Part shown: one piece after another, positions 1 to 8,742 of the stretch
Layout: every line of letters starts with the position of its first letter
How positions within the stretch are numbered: position 1 is the first letter of the stretch
Assembly: GCA_035290965.1 (NCBI GenBank)
Contig: DATDTD010000071.1
Span: 1 to 64,000 of the forward strand
Reading direction: 5' to 3'
DNA length: 64,000 nt
DNA from: JAGVNX01 sp035290965
Lineage (GTDB): Archaea; Iainarchaeota; Iainarchaeia; Iainarchaeales; GCA-2688035
Translations under genes and position numbers: made by a program
The notes under the pieces: model-generated
Told to the model about the DNA's origin: nothing
The model's input: only the letters and a program-made list of their open reading frames with translations
The model's database searches: none

Positions 1-618
1 TATGCGGTTAGGCTTGCGCGTGATTATAAGCCGGAAATAATGGGGCTTGGTTCAGAGGTTAATACGTATATGCAAAAGCATCCTGAAGACGCGGATAATC
101 TGGTTTCACTTATTCGGGAGACAGCTGTTCTGGTAAAACAGGAATCTCCAAACACAAAAATCACTGCAACAATGCAGTTTGAATCCCTCACAGGAACTTT
201 TGGAAGCGGTTCTTCACAATGGGAAATTTTCAACAAAATCACGTCGATTGTTGATTATGCGGCAATAACAACTTACCCGAGCCTTGTTTTTGAAAATCCT
301 GAAAAAATCCCTGAAAATTATTATTCACAGCTTAACTTGCACACAAGCAAGCCAATCATTATTGCAGAATCAGGCTGGCCGACAGGAGGAAGCTCCGAGT
401 TTCACGGAAGCAGTGAAAACCAAAAAGACTTTGTCGCAAAAATTCCAGAACTGGCAAAGGAAATTAATTTGAAGCTCTGGATCTGGTGGTTTTTGCACGA
501 CTGGCAGGGCGAAGGCTATCCCGACTATTTCAAAACAATGGGCCTGAAAACAAGCGACGGACAGGAAAAGCCCGCGTGGAAAACATGGCAGCAGATTTTT
601 GCATTACCAAAAAAATAA
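1..618 (+). CDS. Glycoside hydrolase-like TIM-barrel protein (C-terminal part)
   Basis: The reading frame is open from the first base of the window, so this is the 3' part of a gene whose start lies upstream. The visible 205 residues look like the second half of a (beta/alpha)8 glycosidase: strand segments such as ITATMQF, AAITTYP and IIIAESGWPTGG, the last resembling the strand that carries the catalytic nucleophile Glu in clan GH-A enzymes (GH17/GH53-like), then a Trp-rich WIWWFLHDW segment before the C terminus. No membrane segment is visible in this part. Substrate cannot be predicted and the family assignment is by motif impression only. It ends 16 bases before the next gene. Confidence 0.6.
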   Translation, partial: YAVRLARDYKPEIMGLGSEVNTYMQKHPEDADNLVSLIRETAVLVKQESPNTKITATMQFESLTGTFGSGSSQWEIFNKITSIVDYAAITTYPSLVFENPEKIPENYYSQLNLHTSKPIIIAESGWPTGGSSEFHGSSENQKDFVAKIPELAKEINLKLWIWWFLHDWQGEGYPDYFKTMGLKTSDGQEKPAWKTWQQIFALPKK

Positions 619-634
619 TTGGATTATTTCAGTT

Positions 635-880
635 ATGAATTTTTTTGTCTATTTATTACGCTGCAGTGACGGTTCTTTCTATTGCGGCTGGACTAATGAC
701 ATTGAAAAAAGAGTCCGCGCGCATAATCAAGGGAAAGCAAGCAGGTACACGAAGAGCCGCAGGCCTGTAAGGCTTGTGTATTTTGAAAAAGCCAAAAGCA
801 AATCAGGCGCTCTGAAGAGAGAATATCAAATCAAACAATTAACGCATAAGCAGAAAGAAATTCTTGTGAAAAAGAAATAA
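635..880 (+). CDS. GIY-YIG domain small endonuclease (UPF0213-like)
   Basis: A protein of about 81 residues starting FFVYLLRCSDGSFYCGWT, a variant of the GIY-YIG motif (here VYLL and YCG), followed by the conserved Arg and the AHN-GKASRYT segment typical of the stand-alone YhbQ/UPF0213 group. The usual Glu-bearing helix is represented by ALKREYQIKQL. The start at 635 is preferred because the domain begins directly there; an upstream in-frame start would add 12 unconserved residues. These proteins are single-domain nuclease-fold proteins of uncertain role in DNA processing. It follows the glycosidase-like gene on the same strand and is convergent with the rRNA operon. Confidence 0.85.
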   Translation: MNFFVYLLRCSDGSFYCGWTNDIEKRVRAHNQGKASRYTKSRRPVRLVYFEKAKSKSGALKREYQIKQLTHKQKEILVKKK

Positions 881-946
881 TTTGTTCTGTTAATTCTAGT
901 TACCTCTAAGGCAATTGATTCATCAAATTTAATAAGAAAAAATTTT

Positions 947-971
947 GATGGATTCACGCATGGAAATTCGC
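947..971 (-). other. 23S rRNA processing stem, distal arm (pairs with 4017-4041)
   Basis: The 25 bases here are the near-perfect reverse complement of 4017-4041. They form a 10-bp helix, a single-base bulge, an 11-bp helix, a second single-base bulge and 3 more pairs. The arms bracket the 23S gene just outside its ends, the expected position of the archaeal pre-23S processing helix cut by the splicing endonuclease. Confidence 0.8.
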
Positions 972-1014
972 TTTCGCAGTTTTTGCTGTGCTCTAACTTT
1001 TCCGCTAAGAAAAG

Positions 1015-4000
1015 TTTAGAACCCTCGGGTTTTTAGTATTGGAAGGCTGAACACGTCGCCGAAGCTCCGTGCTTACACCGCCAACCTATCAAGCCAATGT
1101 TCTATTGGCACCCTTGCCCCTTCCGCCACTCATTCCTGAATGGCTTTCGGAGATGATTGTCTAGTCTAAGGGATTGCTTCGAGCTTAGATGCTTTCAGCT
1201 CTTATCAATTACAGCGTGGCTACCCAGCATTGCCTTGTCAGACAACTGGCACACTAGAGGCTGCAGTGCCACGTTCCTCTCGTACTCATGGCACTTTTCC
1301 CGCAGACAATCCGCACTTCTAACAGATAGTATCCAAACTGGCTCGCACCGTTCTTAACCCAACTAACGATAGGCTTTAATAAGTTAACACCTTCACCCTT
1401 GGCTGCTTGTGCACAGCCAGGATGCCTAGAGACGACGGCGAGGTAGCAAACCGCGGGGTCGATGTGGACTCTCACCCGCGACGACACAGTTACCCCCAGG
1501 GTAAGTTCACTGTAAGACCAGAGCTCCACCAAAGAGCTTCTGACGTTCGCTAGACACTTCTTTCGAACCCACGATCCTTGCTGTGTAGATCATGGTTAAG
1601 CCTGCTTTTGCTCTTGCACTCTACGGCGAATTTCTAAGTCGCCTGAGCAGACCTTTGGGCGCCCCTGATATCTTTTCAGGGGCGTACCGCCCCAGTCTAA
1701 CTACCCACCAAACGTTGTCCTCTTTCGAGTGAGCAGTATAATTTCCAAAGGATGGTGTTACATTGTCGCTCCACAGCTTCCGGAGAAACTGCTTCGACGC
1801 TCCCATCTACGCTATGCCCTGAAAATCATACCACAGCGTCAGGCTGTAGTAAACCTCCGTGGGGTCTTCTCTTCCCGTTAGAAGTTCGCGGCATATTCAC
1901 CGCGTAGCAAGTTCATCGGGTTGACTGTAGGGACAGTGGGAATCTCGTTACTTCATTGGTGCAAGCCGGCATTCAACCGGCAAGGTATTACGCTACCGTG
2001 AGAGCCTCAGAGTTAGGCCCGCTCTTCACCAGCGCTTAAATCCCTTGTAAAGGATTTTCACGTACTGGCAGTGAGCAGAAGTCAGCCCCCATTTTCATCC
2101 TTGCGGACTGGCGGGGACCTGTGTTTTTGCTAAACAGTCGGACTCCCCTTGCAATTGAAACCTGCTCTCTGCAGAGCAGGCACCCTTTATACCAAAGATA
2201 CAGGGCTAATTTGCCGAGTTCCCTTACAGCCTTTATCCCGTTACGCCTTGGCTTTTTCTGCCAGAGCACCTTTCTCAGTTCTTGGTACGGTTGCTTCAAA
2301 TCCTTTTTGTTTCCTTTTTCAAGGACCCCCGGCATTAGCCAAACCTTGCGGCTATTCCCAGTTTTATTTTCTTTCTCACCATTATGGTTCTCCGGAAAAT
2401 TATACTGGTTAAACAGGCAGACAAGCCTGCTTGACTTAGCCCGAGGTGTCAGAAAACAAACTATTGTTGCCAAAATCGTATTGAAGCAGTACAGGATTGT
2501 GAACCTGTTTCCCATTCCCCTTAAACGTTTTACGGTAAAGGTTAGGACCGACTAACCCTTAGCTAAAGATTAGCGCTAAGGAACCCTTGCTCTTTCGGCG
2601 GAAGGAATTCTCATCCTTCTATTGTTACTACTAGTGCGAAGATCCATATCTTTGAATGCTCTACAAGAAATCTCTTCCTTGCTTCTTGGCAATCAAAGCA
2701 CCTCCTTACAAGATAACAGTTCAGCGAACTGTTCCCTAAGGTATCGGCAACTGGTTTAGCCCCGATTATTTTCAAGGCCCTTGCCCTGGGTAGGTGAGCT
2801 GTTACGCACTCTTTAAAGGATGGCTGCTTCTAAGCCAACCTCCCTACTGTCTAAGAGAAAGGACTCTTTTCCAATTACACTTAACCAGTATTTTGGGGCC
2901 TTAACCTTAGGCTGGGTTGTTTCCCTTTCGGATACCAAGCTTACCCCGGCACCCCGACTCCTGCCTTCAACAATGGCGACAGATTGGGAGTTTGATAAGA
3001 AAGCTACCCCTCTCGGGGCAGTACTTTCTATTCAGTATCTCTACACCGCCGCCCATTTCCGGCAAGGCTAACCTAAGAGTTATTTCAGGAGGAACCCGCT
3101 ATTACCAGACTAGAATCGTATATTGCGCCTAGACCCAGATCACCCAAACAGATAGACTAGAACTGGATTCAGTCTTCCACCATTCGGTTGAATGGTTTCA
3201 ACTTGCCCGGGCCTAGATCGACTGGCTTCGGGTCTTACAATAGTGACTTGAGTTATTACACTTGTAGCCTCGTCCTTGCGGATTGCGCCGCCTCGTTTTC
3301 TCTGCGGTTTCTTCCTTGAAGGAATTAACCTCGCCACTATCATAAACTCCTTCGCTCGTGCTTCATGACGTACGATACAATTCTGATCCGCCTGCATTGG
3401 TTGCAGAATTTCTAATGCTTCCTTCTGCAGGCTTCGTTTCTTTAAAACTGTATCCGAATGTAACCGTTTAGATTCAAGTGCTTTTCAATCCCTGTTAAGG
3501 GTGCTTTTCAACTTTCCCTCACGGTACTAGTTCGCTATCGGTCTCAAGTCGTGTTTTGGATTGGAAGTTAGTGACTCCCGGTTTTCTGACGCAAAATCCA
3601 ATGCATCATACTCTCGAAATCCTTCAATCAACCGATCAAGTTTTGTCTACGAGGCTGTCACTCTCTACGGCAGAATTTTCCAATTCTTTTCAACTCGCTT
3701 TTTCGGCTGTAAAAGGCTCACACCACATCTCCCGCACCTTACAATGCGGGATTCAGTTTGTCCAGTACTGTTTTCGCTCGCTGCTACTAACAGCATCTCT
3801 TTTGATTACTTTTCCTGCGGATACTAAAATGCTTTAATTCTCCGCGTTCCCAGTCCTTCCGGACCAATTTGAGTATCCATGGTTCAAAGACTGCATGCGT
3901 CTCGCCATGGCTTATCGCAGCTTGCCACGCTCTTCTTCGGCGCTTGAGCCAAGTTATTCCCTAAACGGCGTGCACGGTTCTCTTTCAAGAACACTAGCAA
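1015..4000 (-). rRNA. 23S ribosomal RNA
   Basis: Recognised on the minus strand by conserved segments, including the 5' domain near 3900-3960 (minus strand reads GCTGCGATAAGCC), the alpha-sarcin/GAGA region near 1270 (minus strand AGTACGAGAGGAAC) and the peptidyl-transferase segments near 1480-1500. Ends are approximate because the mature termini are not visible; the flanking processing stem (947-971 with 4017-4041) limits them to within about 40 bases. Length near 2,990 nt is usual for archaea, so no large intron is present. No 5S gene follows the 3' end, so 5S must be unlinked. Open frames across this gene are spurious. Confidence 0.95.
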
Positions 4001-4206
4001 AATTAAACTGCTACGGGCGAATTTCCAATGCGTGAATCATCAAACATGAAAAATCCGCAGTCCAAAAGACTGAGGAATTCAAGCTCTCTTCCTTGAGTTG
4101 CAAAAAAACTTGCAACCTGCATTCACAAAGTGAAAAAATTTTCCAACAAACAATATTTGTGAACAAAATATTTTTTCCAAATTTTTTTTATTTTCTCTCC
4201 GCACCG

Positions 4207-4293
4207 CAAAATGTGAGCGAAGCGAACATGCGTTTTCCGAAGGAAAACGCTTCTTTTCCCAAGGCTTTTCTTGCTCTGCAAGAAAAGGCTTTT
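4207..4293 (-). repeat. Modular hairpin repeat, copy 1 (rRNA spacer, just 3' of tRNA-Ala)
   Basis: In the direction of rRNA transcription the unit is: a hairpin of the form GCCTTTTCTTGC/GCAAGAAAAGC, a CCTTGG linker, a second hairpin built on CGTTTTCC/GGAAAACG, and a tail TTCGCTTCGCTCACATTTT. The same order of parts, with different stem sequences, occurs in the tRNA-Ser intron (15605-15683) and partly at 7817-7896 and in the tRNA-Leu intron. It lies directly after the tRNA-Ala 3' end, so it would be part of the pre-rRNA. Confidence 0.65.
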
Positions 4294-4365
4294 GGACTCA
4301 ACGGGATTCGAACCCGTGGCCTCGCGGATGCAAGCCGCGCGCTCTACCAACTGAGCTATGAGCCC
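4294..4365 (-). tRNA. tRNA-Ala (UGC)
   Basis: A 72-nt cloverleaf in the 16S-23S spacer, co-transcribed with the rRNAs, the usual place for tRNA-Ala in archaea. The anticodon loop is CTTGCAT with anticodon TGC. The acceptor GGGCTCA pairs with TGAGTCC and contains the G3-U70 wobble pair that identifies alanine tRNAs. The D arm GCTC/GAGC and T loop TTCGAAT are standard. CCA is not encoded. No intron. Confidence 0.97.
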
Positions 4366-4426
4366 GGGCAGATGCCCGTGAGTATTTTGCAGGCTGAGAA
4401 TTTTCCGTTTTTTTTCAGTTTAGGTC

Positions 4427-4438
4427 CGGTTGCGCAAT
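4427..4438 (-). other. 16S rRNA processing stem, 3' arm (pairs with 6114-6125)
   Basis: Twelve bases (CGGTTGCGCAAT) able to pair with ATTGCGTAACCG at 6114-6125 with one G-U pair. The two arms flank the 16S gene about 30 and 100 bases outside its mature ends, consistent with the pre-16S processing helix. Confidence 0.6.
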
Positions 4439-4467
4439 TCAAAACTTTCTTTTTGAAAGAAAGTTTA

Positions 4468-6017
4468 AGGAGGTGATCCGTCCGCAGGTTCCCCTACGGA
4501 CACCTTGTTACAACTTAGCCCGTCTCGCAGAACTCAGAATCGTTGTTTCCGTATGAAAACATCTCATCCAGGCTCTACTCAACTGGCTTGATGGGCGGTG
4601 TGTGCAAAGCTCAGGGACTTATTCACCGCAGTATAGTGAACTGCAATTACTGGGGATTCCAGGCATTCACGAGGGTGAGTTACAACCCTCGATCCGGACT
4701 GAGGCTAAGGTTAAGAGATTAACTTCACCTTTCGGTGTCGTGACCCGTTGTCTTAGCCATTGTATGCCGCGTGTTGCCCAGGGCATTCGGGCCATACAGA
4801 TCTACCGTGGCCCACTCCTTCCTCAACATTGCTGTTGCAGTCCCCATAGAGTGCCCCAAAAAAATTTTTTGAGTTGCAACTATGGGTGTGGGTCTCGCCC
4901 GTTGCCTGAGTTAACAGGACGCTTCATAGTACGAGCTGACGATGACCATACAACACCTCTCAGCGTGTCAGGAAAGCCCTTCGGACTGTCCATCATTCTG
5001 CTGTCGGCCCTGGTAAGATTATCTGGGGTTGTATCCAATTAAACCGCAGCATCCACCCCTTGTAGTGAGCTCCCGCCAATTCCATTAAGTTTCACCCTTG
5101 CGGGCGTACTTCCCTGGCAGTGGACTTAATGCCTTCGCTTCGGCACCCCAATATCTCGAAGATAGTGGGACACCTAGTCCACATCGTTTACGGCTGGGAC
5201 TAACCGGGTATTTAGTGGAATTGAAGAATTTTTTAAAAGATTTTAATTTTCTCCCCATATTCCATATCTAATCCGGGTCGCTCCCCCAGCTTTCGTTTCT
5301 CACCGTCAGACCCGTTCTGGTTAAGCGCCTTCGCTACTGGTGGTCTTTCCGGGATCATAGCATTTCACCGCTACTCCGGAAATTCCCTTAACCTCTCCCG
5401 GTCTCGAGTCCAAGAGTATCTTTGGCAATTCCAATTGTTGAGCAACTGGATTTCACCAAAGACTTTTTGAACCGGCTACAAACGTTTTAGGCCCAATATT
5501 AGCGGATACCACTTGTGGAGTACGTATTACCGCGGCGGCTGGCACGTATCTTACCCCCCACTTATTCGCCAAGTTTTTTGCGCTTGGCAAAAGCAAGCAG
5601 TGCTTGCACTCGAAATCCCCTTATCACGCTTGCGCGCATTGTAAAGTTTTCGCGACTGCTGCACCCCGTAGGGCTAGGACCCTTATCTCAGTGTCCTTCT
5701 CCGGGCTACCTCTTCCAAGGCCCGTATGGATCAATGGTTTGGTGGGCAGTTACCCCGCCAACAGCCTAATCCACCGCAGACTCATCCTTAAGCGCATTGC
5801 AATAGCATGCACTGCAATGCCTTTTGACAAAAGAACCTTCCAGTATCTTTTGCCTACGGAGTATTATGCCCAGTTTCCCGGGTTTGGCTCCTCTTAAGGG
5901 CAGATTATCCACGTGTTACTGAGCCGTGTGCCGGAAGCAAACATAGCTTTGCCTCCAAGACTTGCATGTCTAAGTCGGATTTCGATAGCAGTATCCTCCA
6001 GCAGGATCAGCTGGAAT
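4468..6017 (-). rRNA. 16S ribosomal RNA
   Basis: Transcribed on the minus strand as first gene of the rRNA operon. The 5' end reads ATTCCAGCTGATCCTGC and the 3' end carries the anti-Shine-Dalgarno GATCACCTCCTT. The 530-loop complement (plus-strand TATTACCGCGGCGGCTGG) is at about 5525 and the conserved 3' segment is near 4490-4520. About 1,550 nt, slightly longer than a typical archaeal 16S of about 1,490; AT-rich helix expansions near 4857-4872, 5225-5255 and 5570-5615 seem to account for the excess. The anti-SD matches the GGTGAT-type ribosome binding sites seen before many genes here. Confidence 0.97.
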
Positions 6018-6373
6018 TACTCTTTTCAAATTTATTAGCCGCTGTATGAAAATTTCAGATGGTTCTTTTTGAAAAAGAGTTTTTGGAAACCTTAATGAAA
6101 TTGGATATCAGTTATTGCGTAACCGAATTTCCTATGAAAAAAGCGTTTTTTCTTCAGCCTGCATCATGCCAAAAATAGCTTTGGCACTCACGAAAATTGC
6201 GAGCCCGCTTTCTCTTTTTTTTTTCAAGGGCAAAGCTGACGCCCCGCACTTAAAAAAAATTTTTGAAAAAGCGCTGCTCCCAGACAAAACTGGTAAAATT
6301 CGCAAAAACTTTTTTTTATCTAATTGCATTGTTCGCACAATGCACTAGGCTCTATAATAATCTACAATTGTTG
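6018..6373 (-). other. rRNA operon leader region (no gene)
   Basis: About 350 bases between the rRNA promoter and the 16S 5' end with no convincing coding frame. It contains the 5' arm of the 16S processing stem (6114-6125) and an 8-bp perfect hairpin TGCATTGT/ACAATGCA near 6326-6346. I read it as the pre-rRNA leader. Short open frames on both strands are homopolymer-rich and show no similarity to known proteins. Confidence 0.6.
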
Positions 6374-6383
6374 TATTTAAAAA
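6374..6383 (-). promoter_or_regulatory. Probable rRNA operon TATA box
   Basis: On the minus strand the sequence reads AAAACCTTTTTAAATACAA: a TTTAAATA box with an upstream A/C-rich BRE-like stretch. A start about 25 bases downstream (near 6350) would give a leader of about 330 nt before 16S. Experimental start site unknown. Confidence 0.5.
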
Positions 6384-6458
6384 GGTTTTCCTTGTGTCCA
6401 GCTGCAATCCCTTCTTTGGGAAAAAAACTTTTTTTGGGCAGGCAGGCTGAAAAAAGCG

Positions 6459-6472
6459 AAAATATTTATATT
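6459..6472 (+). promoter_or_regulatory. TATA box for the UbiA gene
   Basis: AAAATATTTATATTCC lies about 25-35 bases before the ATG at 6496, so transcription would start at or just before the start codon (leaderless or near-leaderless). It is divergent from the rRNA promoter. Confidence 0.5.
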
Positions 6473-6495
6473 CCTTTCCTGTTTTGTTATTTGCT

Positions 6496-7419
6496 ATGGC
6501 TTTTTCTAAGTTTATTTTCGGCTTAATCTCGCTTATGCGTCCCTTGGAGTGGAGCAAGAGTTTCGGAAACATGGCTATTGCAGCGCTTACTACGGCAATT
6601 GTTTTTGGAGTTGTGATAAGCCCGCTGAAATTTGTTGCTGGCTTTGTTGCAGTTGCACTGCTCTGGGGCGGATTATACACCTTGAACGATTACACTGACA
6701 GGAAAGCAGATGCAGAACATCCTGTGAAAAAAGCACGCGCAATTCCCTCAAAGGCAGTCCCTGAAAAAATCGCGCTCGCATTCGGAATTATTCTTGTCTT
6801 CATTGCTTTGAGCATGGGATTTTTGCTGAACCATTCTTTACTGTTCCTGCTTTGCCTGTTCATAATGCTCATAAACCAGATTTTGTATACAATGAAACCG
6901 TTTAATTTCAAGAAGCGCCCTGTGCTTGACTTGATTTCAGGCTCCTTGATTAATCCTGCTTTTCGGTTTTACGCGGGCTGGACTTTGTTTATTCCCGCCT
7001 TCAATGCGCCGATAATGGTCCTGCTTTTTATTCTTGGAATACAGTTCGGAGGATACGGATTGTACAGGATGAGTTCAAGGGAGCATGACAAGTGCCAGAA
7101 TTACAAGAGCACTGTTGTCTGTTTCGGCGAGCGCAGAATCCGCTGGCTTTGTTATTTCGGAATTCTCCTTGGAGCGCTTGCATATGTCTTTTTGTGCCTC
7201 AACAGTTTTTTCTGGCAATGGCTTCCCGAACTGCGCTGGCTCGGCTTTTGGCCCAAAAGATTTTTTATTTTAGGATTGCTGTCACTGCTTGCATTTCCAA
7301 TGTATAAGAGCGCAATGCGAAACCCGGAAAAAATAGACATGAAAAAAATGTACTGGATGATTTACCTGCATTACCTGCTGTTCATTTTCGGATTAATAAT
7401 CCTGTTTTATTGGTTTTAA
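6496..7419 (+). CDS. UbiA-family prenyltransferase
   Basis: A polytopic membrane enzyme of 307 residues with about eight hydrophobic segments. The family's first Asp-rich motif is present as NDYTDRKADAEHP (about residues 62-74), followed by RAIPS, and the second conserved region reads YTMKPFNFKKRPVLDLISGS (about 132-151). The RPLEWSKS start and NDxxDxxxDxxHP pattern resemble the decaprenylphosphoryl-phosphoribose synthase branch more than menaquinone or geranylgeranylglyceryl-phosphate enzymes, but substrate is uncertain. It presumably transfers a polyprenyl chain to a soluble acceptor at the membrane. The ATG at 6496 is chosen over a TTG four codons upstream because of the TATA spacing. Confidence 0.85.
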   Translation: MAFSKFIFGLISLMRPLEWSKSFGNMAIAALTTAIVFGVVISPLKFVAGFVAVALLWGGLYTLNDYTDRKADAEHPVKKARAIPSKAVPEKIALAFGIILVFIALSMGFLLNHSLLFLLCLFIMLINQILYTMKPFNFKKRPVLDLISGSLINPAFRFYAGWTLFIPAFNAPIMVLLFILGIQFGGYGLYRMSSREHDKCQNYKSTVVCFGERRIRWLCYFGILLGALAYVFLCLNSFFWQWLPELRWLGFWPKRFFILGLLSLLAFPMYKSAMRNPEKIDMKKMYWMIYLHYLLFIFGLIILFYWF

Positions 7420-7457
7420 GAATAAGCAAAAGATTTGAAAATAAAAAAAATAGAAGC

Positions 7458-7488
7458 GGTTTCGGCGAAAGCCAAAACCTTTTTTTTT
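7458..7488 (+). terminator. Hairpin plus T-run terminator after the UbiA gene
   Basis: GGTTTCGGC and GCCAAAACC form a hairpin (one C-A mismatch, loop GAAA) followed directly by nine T residues. It lies about 40 bases after the UbiA stop and could serve that gene. Confidence 0.5.
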
Positions 7489-7501
7489 GAAGAAAGCAGG
7501 T

Positions 7502-7633
7502 TTACTGTTTTGCTCTCTGTCTCAAGTATCTTTTTTTACGCTTTTTTCTGCGCATTTTCTTTTTTTTCCATTTCCAGCGCTGCATTGCGTGGGTTTTTTT
7601 GAACCTGCTCGAGTCTCTTTTTCTTTTTCCCAT
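7502..7633 (-). CDS. Ribosomal protein eL41-like, 43 residues
   Basis: A tiny, extremely basic protein ending RWKWKKKKMRRKKRKKRY. Two Trp near the start of the core followed by an almost unbroken Lys/Arg helix and a short LRQRAKQ tail match the eL41 family (typically 25-40 residues), a small helix at the subunit interface of archaeal and eukaryotic ribosomes. An internal Met at codon 17 would give a more standard 27-residue product (7502-7585); the longer start is given because it lies 3 bases after the stop of the upstream small gene, implying coupling. Short basic proteins can mislead, so the assignment is probable rather than certain. Confidence 0.65.
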   Translation of the reverse strand: MGKRKRDSSRFKKTHAMQRWKWKKKKMRRKKRKKRYLRQRAKQ

Positions 7634-7636
7634 TGC

Positions 7637-7777
7637 TTATTCGCCCCATTTTGTCTGCATTACCAATAATCCCGCTGCCATTACAATGCCGCCGATTAAG
7701 AGCATTATGAAGTTTGGCGTTATTGCCGCTAATGAAACCAAGAATCCCGCCACAAAAAAAATTGTTCCAATGCTCAT
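7637..7777 (-). CDS. Small two-helix membrane protein, 46 residues
   Basis: MSIGTIFFVAGFLVSLAAIT, a short PN turn, then a second helix MLLIGGIVMAAGLLVMQ and a soluble tail TKWGE. It is predicted to span the membrane twice. It is directly upstream of the eL41-like gene on the same strand (3 bases apart). The codon structure, the tight coupling and the sensible topology support a real gene. No function can be assigned. Confidence 0.5.
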   Translation of the reverse strand: MSIGTIFFVAGFLVSLAAITPNFIMLLIGGIVMAAGLLVMQTKWGE

Positions 7778-7816
7778 AAGCCAAAACCAATATTATAAAG
7801 GATTAAAGAAAGATTT

Positions 7817-7896
7817 AAAATGTGAGCGATTGAAGCTTTTTCTTTTCTTTGGGATAGCTTACCACTTTCTTTTCTTTTTCGCAAAAAGAAAAGAAG
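7817..7896 (-). repeat. Modular hairpin repeat, copy 2 (3' flank of tRNA-Leu)
   Basis: On the minus strand: a perfect 13-bp hairpin TTCTTTTCTTTTT/AAAAAGAAAAGAA (plus-strand coordinates 7867-7895, 3-base loop), a second imperfect hairpin AAGCT/AGCTT, then a tail ending TCGCTCACATTTT. It starts about 9 bases beyond the tRNA-Leu 3' end. The tail is shared with copies 1 and 4, the hairpin style with all copies. The first hairpin could also act as tRNA terminator. Confidence 0.55.
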
Positions 7897-7904
7897 GGGG
7901 GAGT

Positions 7905-8100
7905 TGCACGGGAACGGATTCGAACCGTCGAACGCACTAAGCGACGAGATAGCTCAAACAAATCATTATTTTTATTCTGAAGATTAATGCCGAAGGCCAC
8001 ATTTTTTGCGGAGCAAAAAATATTTCTTTTCCAAGGTTTTCTTTGCTTGCAAAGAAAAGCTTCTTGAGTCTCGTGGGTTTGACCGCTTCCCTACCCGTGC
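7905..8100 (-). tRNA. tRNA-Leu (CAA) with a 112-nt intron at 37/38
   Basis: Class II tRNA: acceptor GCACGGG/CCCGTGC with discriminator A, D stem GGG/CCC, anticodon stem CGAGA/TCTCG, anticodon CAA (plus strand 8064-8066), variable arm CGC/GCG and T loop TTCGAAT. The intron occupies 7951-8062. A canonical bulge-helix-bulge is visible: central helix CTCA/TGAG, 3-nt bulges AGA and CTA, cuts giving G37 and A38. The mature length is 84 nt without CCA. The intron holds a hairpin repeat copy. The tRNA also reads UUG codons. Confidence 0.92.
7988..8060 (-). repeat. Modular hairpin repeat, copy 3 (inside the tRNA-Leu intron)
   Basis: Within the intron, minus strand: hairpin CTTTTCTTTGC/GCAAAGAAAA, linker CCTTGG, AAAAGAAAT, second hairpin ATTTTTTGC/GCAAAAAAT, then a short GGC/GCC hairpin. 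This is the same order of modules as copies 1 and 4, but the TCGCTTCGCTCACATTTT tail is missing. Confidence 0.55.
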
Positions 8101-8134
8101 ATTTTTTTGAAAATTATTTTTTAAAATTTTTTTT

Positions 8135-8572
8135 TTAAACGAGGTTTACTATTTCCTCTGTCCTCAGATAAAGCCCTTTTGCCTTGTCGAAGAAAACAGC
8201 GCCTTTCTGCCCTGTCCCAATGCTGCCAACGCTTCTTCCCCCAAGCTGAATGTCCCTTACCTTGAAGGCTTTTTTTCTTATTTTGAGCTTGCTTGTTTTT
8301 GTTATTTTTCCGGAAACAACTGTTCCCTTCAGCATCAAAGTGCCTGATACTGCAAACACGCCTTCAATGAAGAATCTCGGCTTGTTGTCTGTAAAAGTCG
8401 GAAATTCTTTTTTTGTAAGCTCTTTGAGCATCTGCTGCTGTTTTGCTTTTTTTTCATCTTCAAGGATTCTTTTCTGCGCTTCCTTTTCGTTGATTATTCT
8501 TCTTCCTTCGGGAATGCATACCCTGTCTTCCAATGGTTTTTCAGAATCCTTTTTTGTGAAGGGCCAAGCCAA
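8135..8572 (-). CDS. Stand-alone EF-Tu domain II-like beta-barrel protein
   Basis: A 145-residue protein with a charged helical N-terminal part (residues 1-60, REAQKRILEDEKKAKQQQ-like) and a C-terminal beta-rich domain. Its MLKGTVVSGKITKTSKLKIR, VRDIQLGGRSVGSIGTGQKG and AVFFD elements follow the pattern of the second domain of translational GTPases (barrel opening strand, G-x-I-G-x-G-x-K/R-G turn). No GTPase domain is present. It could bind RNA, a ribosomal site or a nucleotide-free partner; function unknown. A second protein with a similar barrel, at 18757, is encoded elsewhere in the window. Confidence 0.6.
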   Translation of the reverse strand: MAWPFTKKDSEKPLEDRVCIPEGRRIINEKEAQKRILEDEKKAKQQQMLKELTKKEFPTFTDNKPRFFIEGVFAVSGTLMLKGTVVSGKITKTSKLKIRKKAFKVRDIQLGGRSVGSIGTGQKGAVFFDKAKGLYLRTEEIVNLV

Positions 8573-8742
8573 TTAATCACCTTAAGTAATACAATTACAC
8601 ACCACTATAAAAAATTTTGGAATTTGGCTAAAAACCCCTGTTTGCGGGTTTTTGCTGTTTTTTACGGGATATTGTTTTGGAACCAAAAACTTTTTATATT
8701 AAAGAAGTATTACTATAAGTAAACAATTATTGTGGTGTCTAT

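Noticed and set aside
1157..3837. Many open frames of 60-160 residues across 1157-3837 on both strands
   Set aside because: They lie inside the 23S rRNA gene; conserved rRNA segments fill the whole stretch.
4602..5897. Open frames in 4602-5897 that look like small proteins
   Set aside because: Inside 16S rRNA.
6115..6348. Short coding frames in the rRNA leader
   Set aside because: Homopolymer-rich, on both strands, no ribosome site or family match.
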